Source: Chlorobium sp.
GTDB lineage: Bacteria > Bacteroidota > Chlorobiia > Chlorobiales > Chlorobiaceae
DNA: 64,000 nucleotides
Assembly: GCF_021740465.1 (NCBI RefSeq)
Contig: NZ_JAIOZR010000003.1
Location: 91,759-155,758 of the forward strand
Direction of reading: 5' to 3'
This document shows, in pieces, positions 56,208 through 64,000 of this stretch (position 1 is its first letter; every line of letters starts with the position of its first letter). The position numbers and the translations under genes were made by a program. The notes under the pieces were generated by a model. That model was not told the origin of the DNA, searched no databases, and saw nothing but the letters and a program-made list of their open reading frames with translations.

Positions 56208-57752
56208 TTATGGCTTTGAGCCGTTATGATGCGTCGATGTCGCCATACAACTGGATCGGGTATTATTGAAAACCTCCATAGCCATCTCTTGATACTTCTT
56301 GGTATATGGAAGTTCGTCCTCCAGCGATTTGAGAATATTCAGGGCTTCCGTAAGACAATCGAAGGACTTTTGCCTGTCAGCAGAAACAGACTGCAGATAA
56401 TATCTGCCGAGCGATACCAGAATCACAGCAACCTCAGGCAGATAGGTCAACGGATGAGTTCTGGCCAGTTCCCGGTAGATTGATAACGACTCCTCATATT
56501 TCTGTCTTGCGATACCTGACTTATCTCGGGATTTATTATGAATTGCCAGAATATTGAGCATCCTGGCAACCTCAGGCAGATAGGTAGACGGATTAGAGCG
56601 AGCCAATTCCCGATAGATCGACAATGCCTCCTCATAACACTGAACGGCGCCATCGAAATCGTTAAGAGCTTGCAGCAAATCGGCCTGTTTAATACGCGTT
56701 ACGACAACCTCCGGCAGATAGGTAGACGGATTAGAGCGAGCCAATTCCCGATAGATCGACAACGACTCAAGATAGCCCTGTCCGGCAGCGTCGAAATCAT
56801 TGCGAGCTTGTTGCAGACTTGACAGCTTATTGAGTGTTACGGCAACCTCAGGCAAATACGCATGGGGATTCGTGCGAGCAAGGTTACGCCTGATCTCCAA
56901 CGCATCCAGGCAGCTTCGTTCGGCATCATCATAATAATTGCATGCCTGCTGCAGACTTGATAATTTATAGAGCGTTAAGGCAACCTCTGATAAATACGCT
57001 TGGGGATTCGTGTGAGCAAGACTACGTCTTATCTGTAAAGCCACAACACAGCTTCGTACGGCAGCGTCATAATCATTGCGTGCCTCCAGCAAATTGGATT
57101 GATTAAAAAGCGTTACGGCAACCTCGGGCAAATACCTCTTGCGATCGATACGAACCAGTTCTCGATAAATCGATAACGCTTCAAGATAGCCCTGTCCGGC
57201 AGCATCGAAATCATTGCACGCCTGCCGCATGCCGGACAATTTATTGAGCGTTACGGCAACGTCGGACAAATAGGTCAGAGGATCGGCAAGAGCTAATTCA
57301 CGGTAGAGCAGCAGCAATTCCTCATAACCCAGTCTTGCCGCGTCGAAATCACTGCGGGATTGGTGCAGCAAGACAAGCTTATCGAGTATCCTGGTGATAT
57401 CTTTCAGGTAGAAATGCGAGTTTTTTTGTGCCAGTTTCCTATAGATTTGCAAAGCCTCAAGATAGCTCTGTCCTGCAGCATCATAATCATTACGCGCATA
57501 CTGTTGCAACGCAAGATTGGTAAGCGTTGATGCTAAATCAGGAAGGAATCGTTCTGAATTAATGTCCGTCAGTTCACGTTTGATAAGCAGTGCTTTACGA
57601 TAACTTTTTTCGGCAGCAGAAATAATATCATTACCAGACACAGTGTCATTTCCAAAATGGTTTTTTTCTATGGTTGATTTTCGACGAGAAAACTGATTAT
57701 TCTTTCCGTACGAAAATAAATAACTGAAAACAAAACCGAACATACTGAACAT
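56208..57752 (-). CDS. Tetratricopeptide-repeat protein (514 aa)
   Basis: About nine or ten repeats of roughly 50 residues, each built on YLPEVAVTLNKLSSLQQARN then DFDAAGQGYLEALSIYRELA. This is the degenerate TPR type common in Chlorobi. There is no clear signal peptide; the N-terminus has a short hydrophobic stretch (FGFVFSYLFSYG). Repeats near 61-62 kb in a second TPR gene share the same words, so the two are paralogues. Between them lie a histidine kinase and a response regulator. TPR arrays bind partner proteins; a role in this signalling locus is inferred from position. Confidence 0.85.
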   Translation of the reverse strand: MFSMFGFVFSYLFSYGKNNQFSRRKSTIEKNHFGNDTVSGNDIISAAEKSYRKALLIKRELTDINSERFLPDLASTLTNLALQQYARNDYDAAGQSYLEALQIYRKLAQKNSHFYLKDITRILDKLVLLHQSRSDFDAARLGYEELLLLYRELALADPLTYLSDVAVTLNKLSGMRQACNDFDAAGQGYLEALSIYRELVRIDRKRYLPEVAVTLFNQSNLLEARNDYDAAVRSCVVALQIRRSLAHTNPQAYLSEVALTLYKLSSLQQACNYYDDAERSCLDALEIRRNLARTNPHAYLPEVAVTLNKLSSLQQARNDFDAAGQGYLESLSIYRELARSNPSTYLPEVVVTRIKQADLLQALNDFDGAVQCYEEALSIYRELARSNPSTYLPEVARMLNILAIHNKSRDKSGIARQKYEESLSIYRELARTHPLTYLPEVAVILVSLGRYYLQSVSADRQKSFDCLTEALNILKSLEDELPYTKKYQEMAMEVFNNTRSSCMATSTHHNGSKP

Positions 57753-57944
57753 TCAACCGAATAGTTTATAGCTATGAGCCGATTCGTTAATTGCAGTCTC
57801 TTTGTCGCTCTTCGTTGTCTACCATGAACGATGAAGATACTCTCTGTTTAAGGCTGATTTAAATATCATACACTCCTGAATTAAAGGCAACACACGGTTC
57901 ATCACATATCCTGACAGATCGACTCTCTGATGCATCCTGAAAGC

Positions 57945-58673
57945 TCAGGACAGCTGAAGCGGACCGGTAAAGGAATAACCGCTGCCGTGATCGGTCCGGA
58001 GCGGGAGCGTGCCGATTGAAAGTGTTTTTTTTCGCAGGCGGTGAACAATCGTTTCGAGCGCGCGGTGCCCGTATTCGTTCCGCTGATAACCGAGTGCATC
58101 CAGCAGCCGATCCCTCGGGACAGTACGGTCGATGTTTTGGGTGAAGCCGTGCAGAAACAAATACTCCTTGGTGGTAAGTTTGACGCCGTTACCCTTCGGA
58201 GAAATAAGCTCGCGAGTCTCTTCATGGAGTATCCACGTCCTTCCGATAACGGATAATGAAGGAGATGCGGAGCTTGGCTCTGTTTCCGCACGGCTGAGAA
58301 GATTCGATATAGAAGCTGAAAGTTCTCTGAAATCGACTGGTTTTACCAGAAAGAGATCGGCCCCTGTCTGATATGCGGCAAGACGGTTTTCAAGCGATGC
58401 ATGAGCAGTCAAAACAAGAATACGTATATCGGTATTCTGCCGGAGATACTGAACCAGTACCATTCCGTCCTGATCCGGCAGCGACAGATCAACAATCGCT
58501 GCGGCATAGCTCCGCAGGGAGATTTCACGGTACAGATCTATAGCGGTGCTCACTCCGGTTACCTCTATGCCGTCGAGTTGCAGATATTTCGCGATGCTCT
58601 GGCTGAGGTCAGCGTCATCCTCGATAAGGATAATCCGCCAGAGATGTTCCGGTTCCCGTATTGATGTTTGCAT
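57945..58673 (-). CDS. OmpR/PhoB-type response regulator
   Basis: A 242-residue transcription regulator. The receiver domain has the acidic pocket IEDDAD near residue 17-22, the phosphoacceptor Asp62 in VDLSLPDQDG, Thr89 and Lys111 in FLVKPVDF. After a linker, a winged-helix DNA-binding domain runs from about 150 to 240 (KLTTKEYLFLHGF and HRALETIVHRLRKK). It lies 40 bases after the kinase gene on the same strand, so the pair is cotranscribed. Target genes are unknown; the two flanking TPR genes are candidates. Confidence 0.93.
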   Translation of the reverse strand: MQTSIREPEHLWRIILIEDDADLSQSIAKYLQLDGIEVTGVSTAIDLYREISLRSYAAAIVDLSLPDQDGMVLVQYLRQNTDIRILVLTAHASLENRLAAYQTGADLFLVKPVDFRELSASISNLLSRAETEPSSASPSLSVIGRTWILHEETRELISPKGNGVKLTTKEYLFLHGFTQNIDRTVPRDRLLDALGYQRNEYGHRALETIVHRLRKKTLSIGTLPLRTDHGSGYSFTGPLQLS

Positions 58674-58712
58674 ACATAGAGAGGCTTAAGATTTACTGAT
58701 ATTTCCGGACAA

Positions 58713-60776
58713 TTACTTGAGATCGTTACAGTCCGTGAACAATGGCAGCATGAGAGTTACCGTCACGAACCCCTTTTTCGGGTAACGTAAATTCACCCTT
58801 CCTCCATGCTGTTTTGCGATCTGGCGTACCAGCCACAAACCAACCCCTGCCCCGCCGACACCCGAAACATCCGATCCCCGACGATATTTTTTGAACAGTT
58901 CCTCGGTATCATCCGGCATCAATGCGTCGGTTTCGTTGGTGATGATGACGACGGCAGCACGCTCTCCTGTACGGCAGGTCACCAACACCGGTGCTGACGG
59001 AGGGGAGTATTTTCGGGCATTATCGAGCAGGTTGAACAGGGCTGTGTTGAGCAGTGGCTGTTCGCAATGAAGCACCCCTTCTGCGGCAAAGCCATCGAAC
59101 AGAAAAGTTTTATCCGGCCACATGAGACTGACCGTATTGACTTGCTGAGCAACGAACCTGCCGATAGAAATACTTTGCCGGTCGCCCCTTGCTCTTGGTT
59201 CGGAAATCCGGCTCTGATCAAGGGAAACCTCCATTACCTCGACAAGGCGACCGACAGCCCTCCGCATCTTCAGAAACTCTCCCTGACACGCTGTACATTG
59301 TTTCAGGATCAGCCGCTCCAGCAGATCGATATTTCCCTGAATAACGGCCAGAGGGGTTCTGTATTCATGCGACAGCATCACAAGAAAACGCTGCAGCCGT
59401 TCTGACGACTGCAGCTCGGCAAGCAACGAAACCTCAAGGCGTTCCTTGTTCTCCTGCAACTCGTGGGTCATAACCATGGCCATCTCGATTGCGCGCTGTT
59501 CGGATAATCTTATGTTATCGAGTATCCGAATCTCTCCTCGTCGCAATCGATCGGTCATCGCAAGAAAAATCAGGAGAATATTAGCCAATGCGGAGAGTTG
59601 AAAGGTATTCATCCCGATTGCATGCAGGGGCAAAACGCCAAGATTCTGCAGAAACAACAATACATAAGCCAGACCATTCAGAGCAAATGCGATCAGGTAG
59701 GTAATCCAGTATCGCGGTTCCTGAACAAAGCATCTGAGACTCATCCAGAATATCAAGGCAATCAGGCCGAATGCCAGCTTCATTGCCCAGGGCATAATCA
59801 TTGCATACAGACCAAATGGCACGGCGATTATGGATAGAACACCTACAGGAATCATCAGCTTAAGGTAGAGCCGACTCAGCGGGTAATCCGACTCCTTGAA
59901 AAGGGATAAGGCAAACAGGGCAAAAACAATCAGACCGACCCCGAAAACCATCCCTGAAACCATATTGGATACTATCGGAGGAAGCAGAGGAAAGAGAATA
60001 ACATGCATCCCCTTCATGGTCAGAAAGGTAAGCAGAGAGGTAAATACATAGAGTGAAAAATAGAGAAACTGGGTATCCCTGACGGCTATGAACAGTATCA
60101 TGTTCATCAGGGCGATCAGAAGAGCTATACCGAGATATGCCGATTGCTGGAACATATACAGGGAGGTATATTCCATAAGATCGGTATACGTATGCAGCGA
60201 CCCTGTAAAATTGATGGTCGAATTGCTGGTTACGCGAACGTAGATTGTAACAGGTTTGTCCGCATCAAGGTCAACGGGAGCCACAAACTCAGGATGCCGC
60301 AACGGCATATTTTCTGCAGAAACCATCATGCCAAGAGCAATGGCCCGATAGGATGATGCCTGCCTCGGATCTTTTGTCGGCAGAGGTATATATATTGTCA
60401 CGTCGTCAAGGTAGCTTGGCGAAAAGCGCAACCACCCCTGTCGGGGGAAATTATTGCCGCGTTCAAGCGTGAAGCGGAACCAGTATGCGGATCTGGAATA
60501 ACCGGCATTGAACGGGCCATAATACGGACTGAATTGTTCCGAATACTTCTTGTCGAGAACATCATGTAATGTCATGTCGGTTGACGGATCTTCGATAACC
60601 GATATATATCCCGACAGATTATAGGAGCCCTCGCCGCCAAGCGTAAGCGGAGAGGCAACCGCATCTCGTGACGGATCAAGCGCAAAAATGAGCATAATAA
60701 GGCTCATAAATGAATGCAACAATAATGCATAAGCCTGATTAACACGGGAAATCGGATCTTTTCGGCAATAAATCAC
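58713..60776 (-). CDS. 7TMR-DISM sensor histidine kinase
   Basis: A 687-residue membrane kinase. After a signal helix comes a periplasmic 7TMR-DISM extracellular domain (SAYWFRFTLERGNN, then GWLRFSPSYLDDVTIYI), then seven membrane helices (about 210-400). The cytoplasmic part has a HisKA dimer with His470 in MLSHEYRTPLAVIQGN and an ATPase domain with the N box (NLLDNARKYS) and G box (GVGGAGVGLWLVRQIAKQHGG). Periplasmic DISM domains are thought to bind carbohydrates or other small ligands. The kinase is first in the kinase-regulator pair. Confidence 0.93.
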   Translation of the reverse strand: MIYCRKDPISRVNQAYALLLHSFMSLIMLIFALDPSRDAVASPLTLGGEGSYNLSGYISVIEDPSTDMTLHDVLDKKYSEQFSPYYGPFNAGYSRSAYWFRFTLERGNNFPRQGWLRFSPSYLDDVTIYIPLPTKDPRQASSYRAIALGMMVSAENMPLRHPEFVAPVDLDADKPVTIYVRVTSNSTINFTGSLHTYTDLMEYTSLYMFQQSAYLGIALLIALMNMILFIAVRDTQFLYFSLYVFTSLLTFLTMKGMHVILFPLLPPIVSNMVSGMVFGVGLIVFALFALSLFKESDYPLSRLYLKLMIPVGVLSIIAVPFGLYAMIMPWAMKLAFGLIALIFWMSLRCFVQEPRYWITYLIAFALNGLAYVLLFLQNLGVLPLHAIGMNTFQLSALANILLIFLAMTDRLRRGEIRILDNIRLSEQRAIEMAMVMTHELQENKERLEVSLLAELQSSERLQRFLVMLSHEYRTPLAVIQGNIDLLERLILKQCTACQGEFLKMRRAVGRLVEVMEVSLDQSRISEPRARGDRQSISIGRFVAQQVNTVSLMWPDKTFLFDGFAAEGVLHCEQPLLNTALFNLLDNARKYSPPSAPVLVTCRTGERAAVVIITNETDALMPDDTEELFKKYRRGSDVSGVGGAGVGLWLVRQIAKQHGGRVNLRYPKKGFVTVTLMLPLFTDCNDLK

Positions 60777-61126
60777 AGCTGTTCGTTATATAAAAAAGAT
60801 ATACTAATACATACAACGCATCAGTAGAACAAACATATAAAGCAGACATTCTCTTTAGAGGCCATCGCAAAAAAATGCGAATCATTCTGTGGCAAAAAAT
60901 ATTATACAGTAACAATGGGCTTATCCAGTCGAATAATGGTTTTGAGACTGTATCAAAAATTATATTATAAATAATTTTATTTACAATATAATTATCGTGC
61001 GAATAAATGATAGTATATACATATATGCCCTATATATATTATATGTATATATACTATCGTCTGTCGATGAATCTGTGAGTAGCATGCTTTTTCAGAAGCA
61101 TCCGTATCAGGGTGAGCGGAGCCAGG
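60777..61126. other. AT-rich spacer upstream of the kinase gene
   Basis: 350 bases, markedly AT-rich from about 60900 to 61060. It contains the kinase promoter region on the minus strand and a large AT inverted repeat, listed separately. No ORF of note. Confidence 0.6.
61009..61057. repeat. AT-rich inverted repeat
   Basis: GATAGTATATACATATA at 61009-61025 faces TATGTATATATACTATC at about 61041-61057; the arms are near-perfect (one arm has an extra TA). The loop is about 15 bases and also AT-rich. It could form a cruciform or be a protein binding site. Located between the TPR gene end and the kinase gene start. Confidence 0.55.
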
Positions 61127-62086
61127 TCACCGTGCCATGATGTATTCCCGGGGTTGCTGTAGATTGGCAAGAATGTTGAGCGCTTTGGTTAGATCGGGCA
61201 TGTATCTCCGGGAATCGATTCGTGCAAGTTCACGGTAGATCTGTACCGCCTCTTGATAGTTTTTCCCGGCAGCCTCGAAATCATGGCGTGCTTGCTGCAA
61301 ATCGGCAAGGCTGAAAATAGAGGCAGCAACATCCGGCATATGCTTCTGAAAATTATTACGTGCCAATAAACGTCTGATCAGCAATGCTTCCCGACAGCCT
61401 TTCTCGGCGGCATCGAAATTGTTGCGAGCTTTTTGCAGGTATGCAAGACTATCGATCGTATTTGCCACATGGGGCATATAGACCTTAAAATTGGTCTGCG
61501 CGAATTTACGATAGATTTGCAGCGCTTCCTGATAGTTCTGTTCCGCCGTTGCGTCATCGTTGTTGACTTGCTGAACCAACGCCAGACGGCTGAGCGTCCT
61601 GGCGACTTCGGGTCTGTAGGTTATGGGATTGGAGTAAGATAGTTCACGGTACAGTTCCAATGCATCCTGATAGTTTTGTTTTGCCGCTTCAAAATTGTTG
61701 CTGACTTGCCGAAGCAAGGCCAGACTCATCAGCGTCCTGGCTGCTTCGTGCTTGTAAGTCTGGAGATTGAGATAGATATCCAACGCCTCCATGTATCCCT
61801 GTTCGGCTGCATGTAAATCATTTTCGGTTTGCTGAAGATCTGCCAGAATGCAAAGAGTTCTGGCAACTTCGGGCAGAAATGTTTGCGGATTGGCGCGGGC
61901 CATCTCACGCCTGACCTGCAATTCCCTTTTATAATCAAGCTTATCATAACCAGTAACGTCACCGGTTGTGGAATCAGTTTTTTCTGCACTTTGGACTCCA
62001 TCAACCCTGTGACGATCATAACCTCCAAAACGGAAACTATTGCTGGATCTTAACGATGAAAATCGGGAAATGAGAATGCGAAACAT
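61127..62086 (-). CDS. Tetratricopeptide-repeat protein (319 aa)
   Basis: A shorter paralogue of the TPR protein at 56.2-57.8 kb. About six repeats of roughly 50 residues (TFLPEVARTLCILADLQQTE, then NDLHAAEQGYMEALDIYLNL). The first 50 residues are basic and then polar, with no strong signal peptide. It is upstream of the histidine kinase on the same strand, but 350 AT-rich bases separate them, so it is probably a separate unit. Function unknown; protein-protein binding is the general role of such repeats. Confidence 0.82.
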   Translation of the reverse strand: MFRILISRFSSLRSSNSFRFGGYDRHRVDGVQSAEKTDSTTGDVTGYDKLDYKRELQVRREMARANPQTFLPEVARTLCILADLQQTENDLHAAEQGYMEALDIYLNLQTYKHEAARTLMSLALLRQVSNNFEAAKQNYQDALELYRELSYSNPITYRPEVARTLSRLALVQQVNNDDATAEQNYQEALQIYRKFAQTNFKVYMPHVANTIDSLAYLQKARNNFDAAEKGCREALLIRRLLARNNFQKHMPDVAASIFSLADLQQARHDFEAAGKNYQEAVQIYRELARIDSRRYMPDLTKALNILANLQQPREYIMAR

Positions 62087-62170
62087 AATATTCTTTTTGA
62101 AATCACTTACCGTACAATTTATACGTCGTAATTACTATAATCGCATTATTTATTTTAATCACTGAGGGTC

Positions 62171-62245
62171 AAATTCCCCGAAGATTGCTTCGTGAAAGAA
62201 TAATATGCATATAAATTCATACCCCACAGCTTGCGGCGGGGTAGC
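62171..62245 (+). repeat. REP-like double hairpin
   Basis: CGAAG-ATTG-CTTCG at 62179-62192 is followed, after an AT-rich segment with ATGCAT, by ACCCCACAGCTTGCGGCGGGGT at 62221-62242, whose outer ACCCC/GGGGT arms pair and whose inner part is a worn CAGC/GCTG-type stem. Such paired hairpins near AT-rich sequence resemble REP elements or ends of IS200/IS605-type elements, but no transposase gene is nearby. Confidence 0.4.
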
Positions 62246-63094
62246 TGATTGAATTTCAATAAATCAATATAATATTTTATTCATTATAAATGACAAGAAT
62301 ATCATATTCAGTAATATGCATTATATAATAAAAATTTAATATATAAAATCACTATATATCATTTATATATTAAATATAGTTTTACTATATAAATGTTTGA
62401 GTTTAAGTAACAATCTCTGTATGATCTCAATTTCCGAATAATATATATGGAAACCTCAATAAGTATCCTGAACAACCTGAATACAAACCAGACGGAGGCC
62501 CGATGAAGTCCGGTTGCGCAATGAGTTTTACAAGCAGCCGTATTCATTTCTGGTGAGGTGTGATTTTATCGGGTAAGGTCAGCGCATTATTACGCAATCA
62601 TCCCCGGTTTTCTGTTTTGCCATATTTTGATCCCCCCAGCCTATCTCAGCCTGTTGTGTGCAGATTCGGCTTACCCGCCCGGTTCGGCATACAGAAACGC
62701 CGCCTCCGGGGATGTTTTCACGCAGTCTCAACCCATTTGATCGCTCTGCCTGCACGCACCAGTGGAAGCAGTTGATAGTGAAAAATGATAATTCAAGCTG
62801 ATAAGCATCCGGCAATGATCTCGACGGAATTCCAGCCGGACGGCTCAGAAAACCGGCAAAAAGCCGCAGGGCATATGCTGTCCACGGCATCAGAGAACCG
62901 AAATGCTTTTAGGGGGTACATAACCGAATGAATGGAGAGCCGTTCGTTGCTGAAGTACATCTGCAGCGCCTCTCCGTACTCGGCCAAGGTTCAGGCATCG
63001 TGTTCTTAACCTGGAACGGCCACCACCTTTCGATCAATTTCAACAAAGCGTTTTTCTTTGGCGTTCATCTTATTTGCTGGTTTTCTGTATATGC
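62246..63094. other. Long non-coding or decayed stretch
   Basis: About 850 bases. The first 250 are strongly AT-rich; the remainder is of ordinary composition. ORFs of 60-100 codons exist on both strands but lack homology to families I know and overlap one another. On the minus strand a 20-codon ORF starts MNAKEKRFVEIDRKVVAVPG at 63077, 18 bases after the beta-lactamase stop, and may be the start of a truncated gene. I see no RNA gene here. Confidence 0.45.
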
Positions 63095-63877
63095 TTATCT
63101 GATGATGCCTTTCGCCTGCAGGGCCTCGCGCACCAGTTGCTTGCGAAGCGCCAGGTCGGTTTCGCTGCGGAGATCCATGTTGAGGGCGAAAAACCGGACA
63201 TCATCCGGCGTTTCGATATAACCGACATACCAGCCGATTTGCGGGTTTGCGGAAGCGGCCCACCTGGTCTTTGCGTAGATCGTGAATTCCGGGGTTTTTT
63301 CTGCAACCATGATCTCCCTGAGCGTCGCATATGAGGAGTCGCTGAACGGCAACTTCCGCAGACAGAGCTTCCTGAGGAAATCCGCCTGCTCTCTGGCGCT
63401 GATTTCCAGTGAACCGTCGAGCCAGAAGGTCGTCGTGTCGAACGGCTCCCGCAGCTTTCCATAGCCCGAACGGTTCAGGTAGTCACGGTACTTATCCGCA
63501 CCAATCCGGCGGGCAAGCTCCTGATAGTACCAAACGCATGAAACCCTGAACGCACTCTCCAGAGTCTGGTCGCGGTTCCAGTCTGCCAAATCGTGCCGCC
63601 TTCCGTCCCACCTTATCAGATGATCCTTTCCCGTCGCGACCCTCTCCTCCAGCGCGATGAGGGTGTTGAGTATTTTGAATGTCGAAGCTGCGGAAAACCG
63701 TCGGCTCGCCCGTTCGTCGTTATGCACAATTGTCCGGCCTCTCTTCAGCGATGAAAGCACCAGAGTTCCCATGACACCTTTCCGGGCGAACAGCCCGGCA
63801 AGCGCTGCATCCCCTGCCGCTGCAGGAGAAGGAAACAGGATGAAAAGTATGAGTGGAAAGAGTGAAGTGGACCCCAT
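63095..63877 (-). CDS. Class D (OXA-type) beta-lactamase homologue with altered motifs
   Basis: A 260-residue exported serine hydrolase. The signal helix (LFPLILFILFPSPAAAG) is followed by the active-site Ser65-T-F-Lys68 tetrad (AASTFKILNTLIALEE), the second box Ser113-C-Val115 and the tryptophan in FWLDGSLEIS at 152. Two normally fixed motifs are changed: YGN is YGK (139-141) and the KTG box is KTR (203-205 in AKTRWAASANPQIGW). Class D enzymes bind the lactam carboxylate near KTG, so activity on beta-lactams may be altered or lost. The gene sits in an accessory region; a lone chromosomal OXA-like gene is common in environmental bacteria. Confidence 0.9.
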   Translation of the reverse strand: MGSTSLFPLILFILFPSPAAAGDAALAGLFARKGVMGTLVLSSLKRGRTIVHNDERASRRFSAASTFKILNTLIALEERVATGKDHLIRWDGRRHDLADWNRDQTLESAFRVSCVWYYQELARRIGADKYRDYLNRSGYGKLREPFDTTTFWLDGSLEISAREQADFLRKLCLRKLPFSDSSYATLREIMVAEKTPEFTIYAKTRWAASANPQIGWYVGYIETPDDVRFFALNMDLRSETDLALRKQLVREALQAKGIIR

Positions 63878-63925
63878 TGAGCAGACAAAAAAAGGTCAAG
63901 TTTAAGGTGGTAACCCACCGGTTGG

Positions 63926-64000
63926 TTATGCAGCTTCTTGTTGCTGCCCTGTAGTCTCCGATGACCCTTCGGAGGCACTTTTTTGAGAGAACTTGTCAAC
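63926..64000 (-). CDS. C-terminal end of an ORF leaving the window (partial)
   Basis: On the minus strand a frame enters at 64000 and reads VDKFSQKSASEGSSETTGQQ, then QEAA and a TAA at 63926-63928. Low-complexity, Ser/Gln/Glu-rich tail of 24 residues. A small inverted repeat (GGTGG...CCACC, 63906-63919) follows, and the bases to 63877 could be the edge of an insertion element. The family cannot be told from this end. Confidence 0.35.
   Translation of the reverse strand, partial: VDKFSQKSASEGSSETTGQQQEAA

Noticed and set aside
62359..62547. 62-codon minus-strand ORF in the AT-rich stretch
   Set aside because: Composition-driven ORF with no homology or gene context.

Overview
The window looks like chromosome of a green sulfur bacterium (Chlorobiales; Chlorobium/Pelodictyon/Prosthecochloris type). 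The strongest marker is the two-subunit ATP citrate lyase pair aclB-aclA, the key enzyme of the reverse TCA cycle. It is supported by a complete argC-J-B-F-R-G-H cluster, many short-spaced or ATGA-overlapping genes, and frequent lack of clear Shine-Dalgarno sequences. No rRNA, tRNA or CRISPR array was seen.

Layout. 1-0.5 kb: 3' end of a four-helix/zinc-ribbon gene. 0.7-6.4 kb: a single 1870-residue multidomain protein with, in order, an AAA/STAND ATPase, a TIR domain, a NACHT-type NTPase, pentapeptide repeats and fourteen near-identical WD40 repeats. It is preceded by an inverted repeat and looks like an NLR-like immune (antiphage) sensor; it is the most exciting item here. 6.5-10.3 kb: a small membrane protein and aclBA. 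10.4-16.1 kb: lgt, a FetAB-like ABC exporter, a HerA-like ATPase and a GDT1/TMEM165-type metal exporter. 16.2-22.4 kb: lipocalin, a GNAT-rubredoxin pair (the rubredoxin is only 56 residues), and a minus-strand operon of a PstS-like lipoprotein, a membrane diguanylate cyclase and two LolC/E-type permeases. 22.5-30.2 kb: the arginine operon, headed by two ARG-box-like operators and carrying its own argR. 30.2-43.8 kb: Tsp-like protease, class II fructose-bisphosphate aldolase, M20 amidohydrolase, LexA/CI-like repressor, CBS protein-rpiB-ppk-5-FTHF cyclo-ligase run, FAH-family protein, pyrC, a small basic protein, a methyltransferase, and a DnaQ-like exonuclease.

43.8-54.9 kb: a cNMP/CBS/DUF294 regulator, an NAD-dependent epimerase family protein, a BMP-family lipoprotein, a CHAD-ParA-lytic transglycosylase run, an SDR resembling plant chlorophyll b reductases (NYC1/NOL), a VanX/DdpX-like dipeptidase, a UPF0149 protein and an NlpC/P60 hydrolase. 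54.9-64 kb is an accessory, partly decayed and AT-rich region. It holds remnants of a DUF169 gene and a DUF4143 ATPase gene, a TPR - histidine kinase - response regulator - TPR locus, a REP-like palindrome, AT-rich inverted repeats, a class D beta-lactamase homologue with an altered KTG box, and an ORF end leaving the window.

How the genes work together: carbon enters through the reverse TCA cycle (aclBA) and moves to sugars through aldolase and pentose phosphates (fba, rpiB). The arg operon is probably feedback-controlled by its own ArgR. Polyphosphate (ppk, CHAD protein) and envelope functions (lgt, LolCE-like, lytic transglycosylase, NlpC/P60, DdpX) form recurring themes. Domain calls come from reading motifs by eye; no database search was run.
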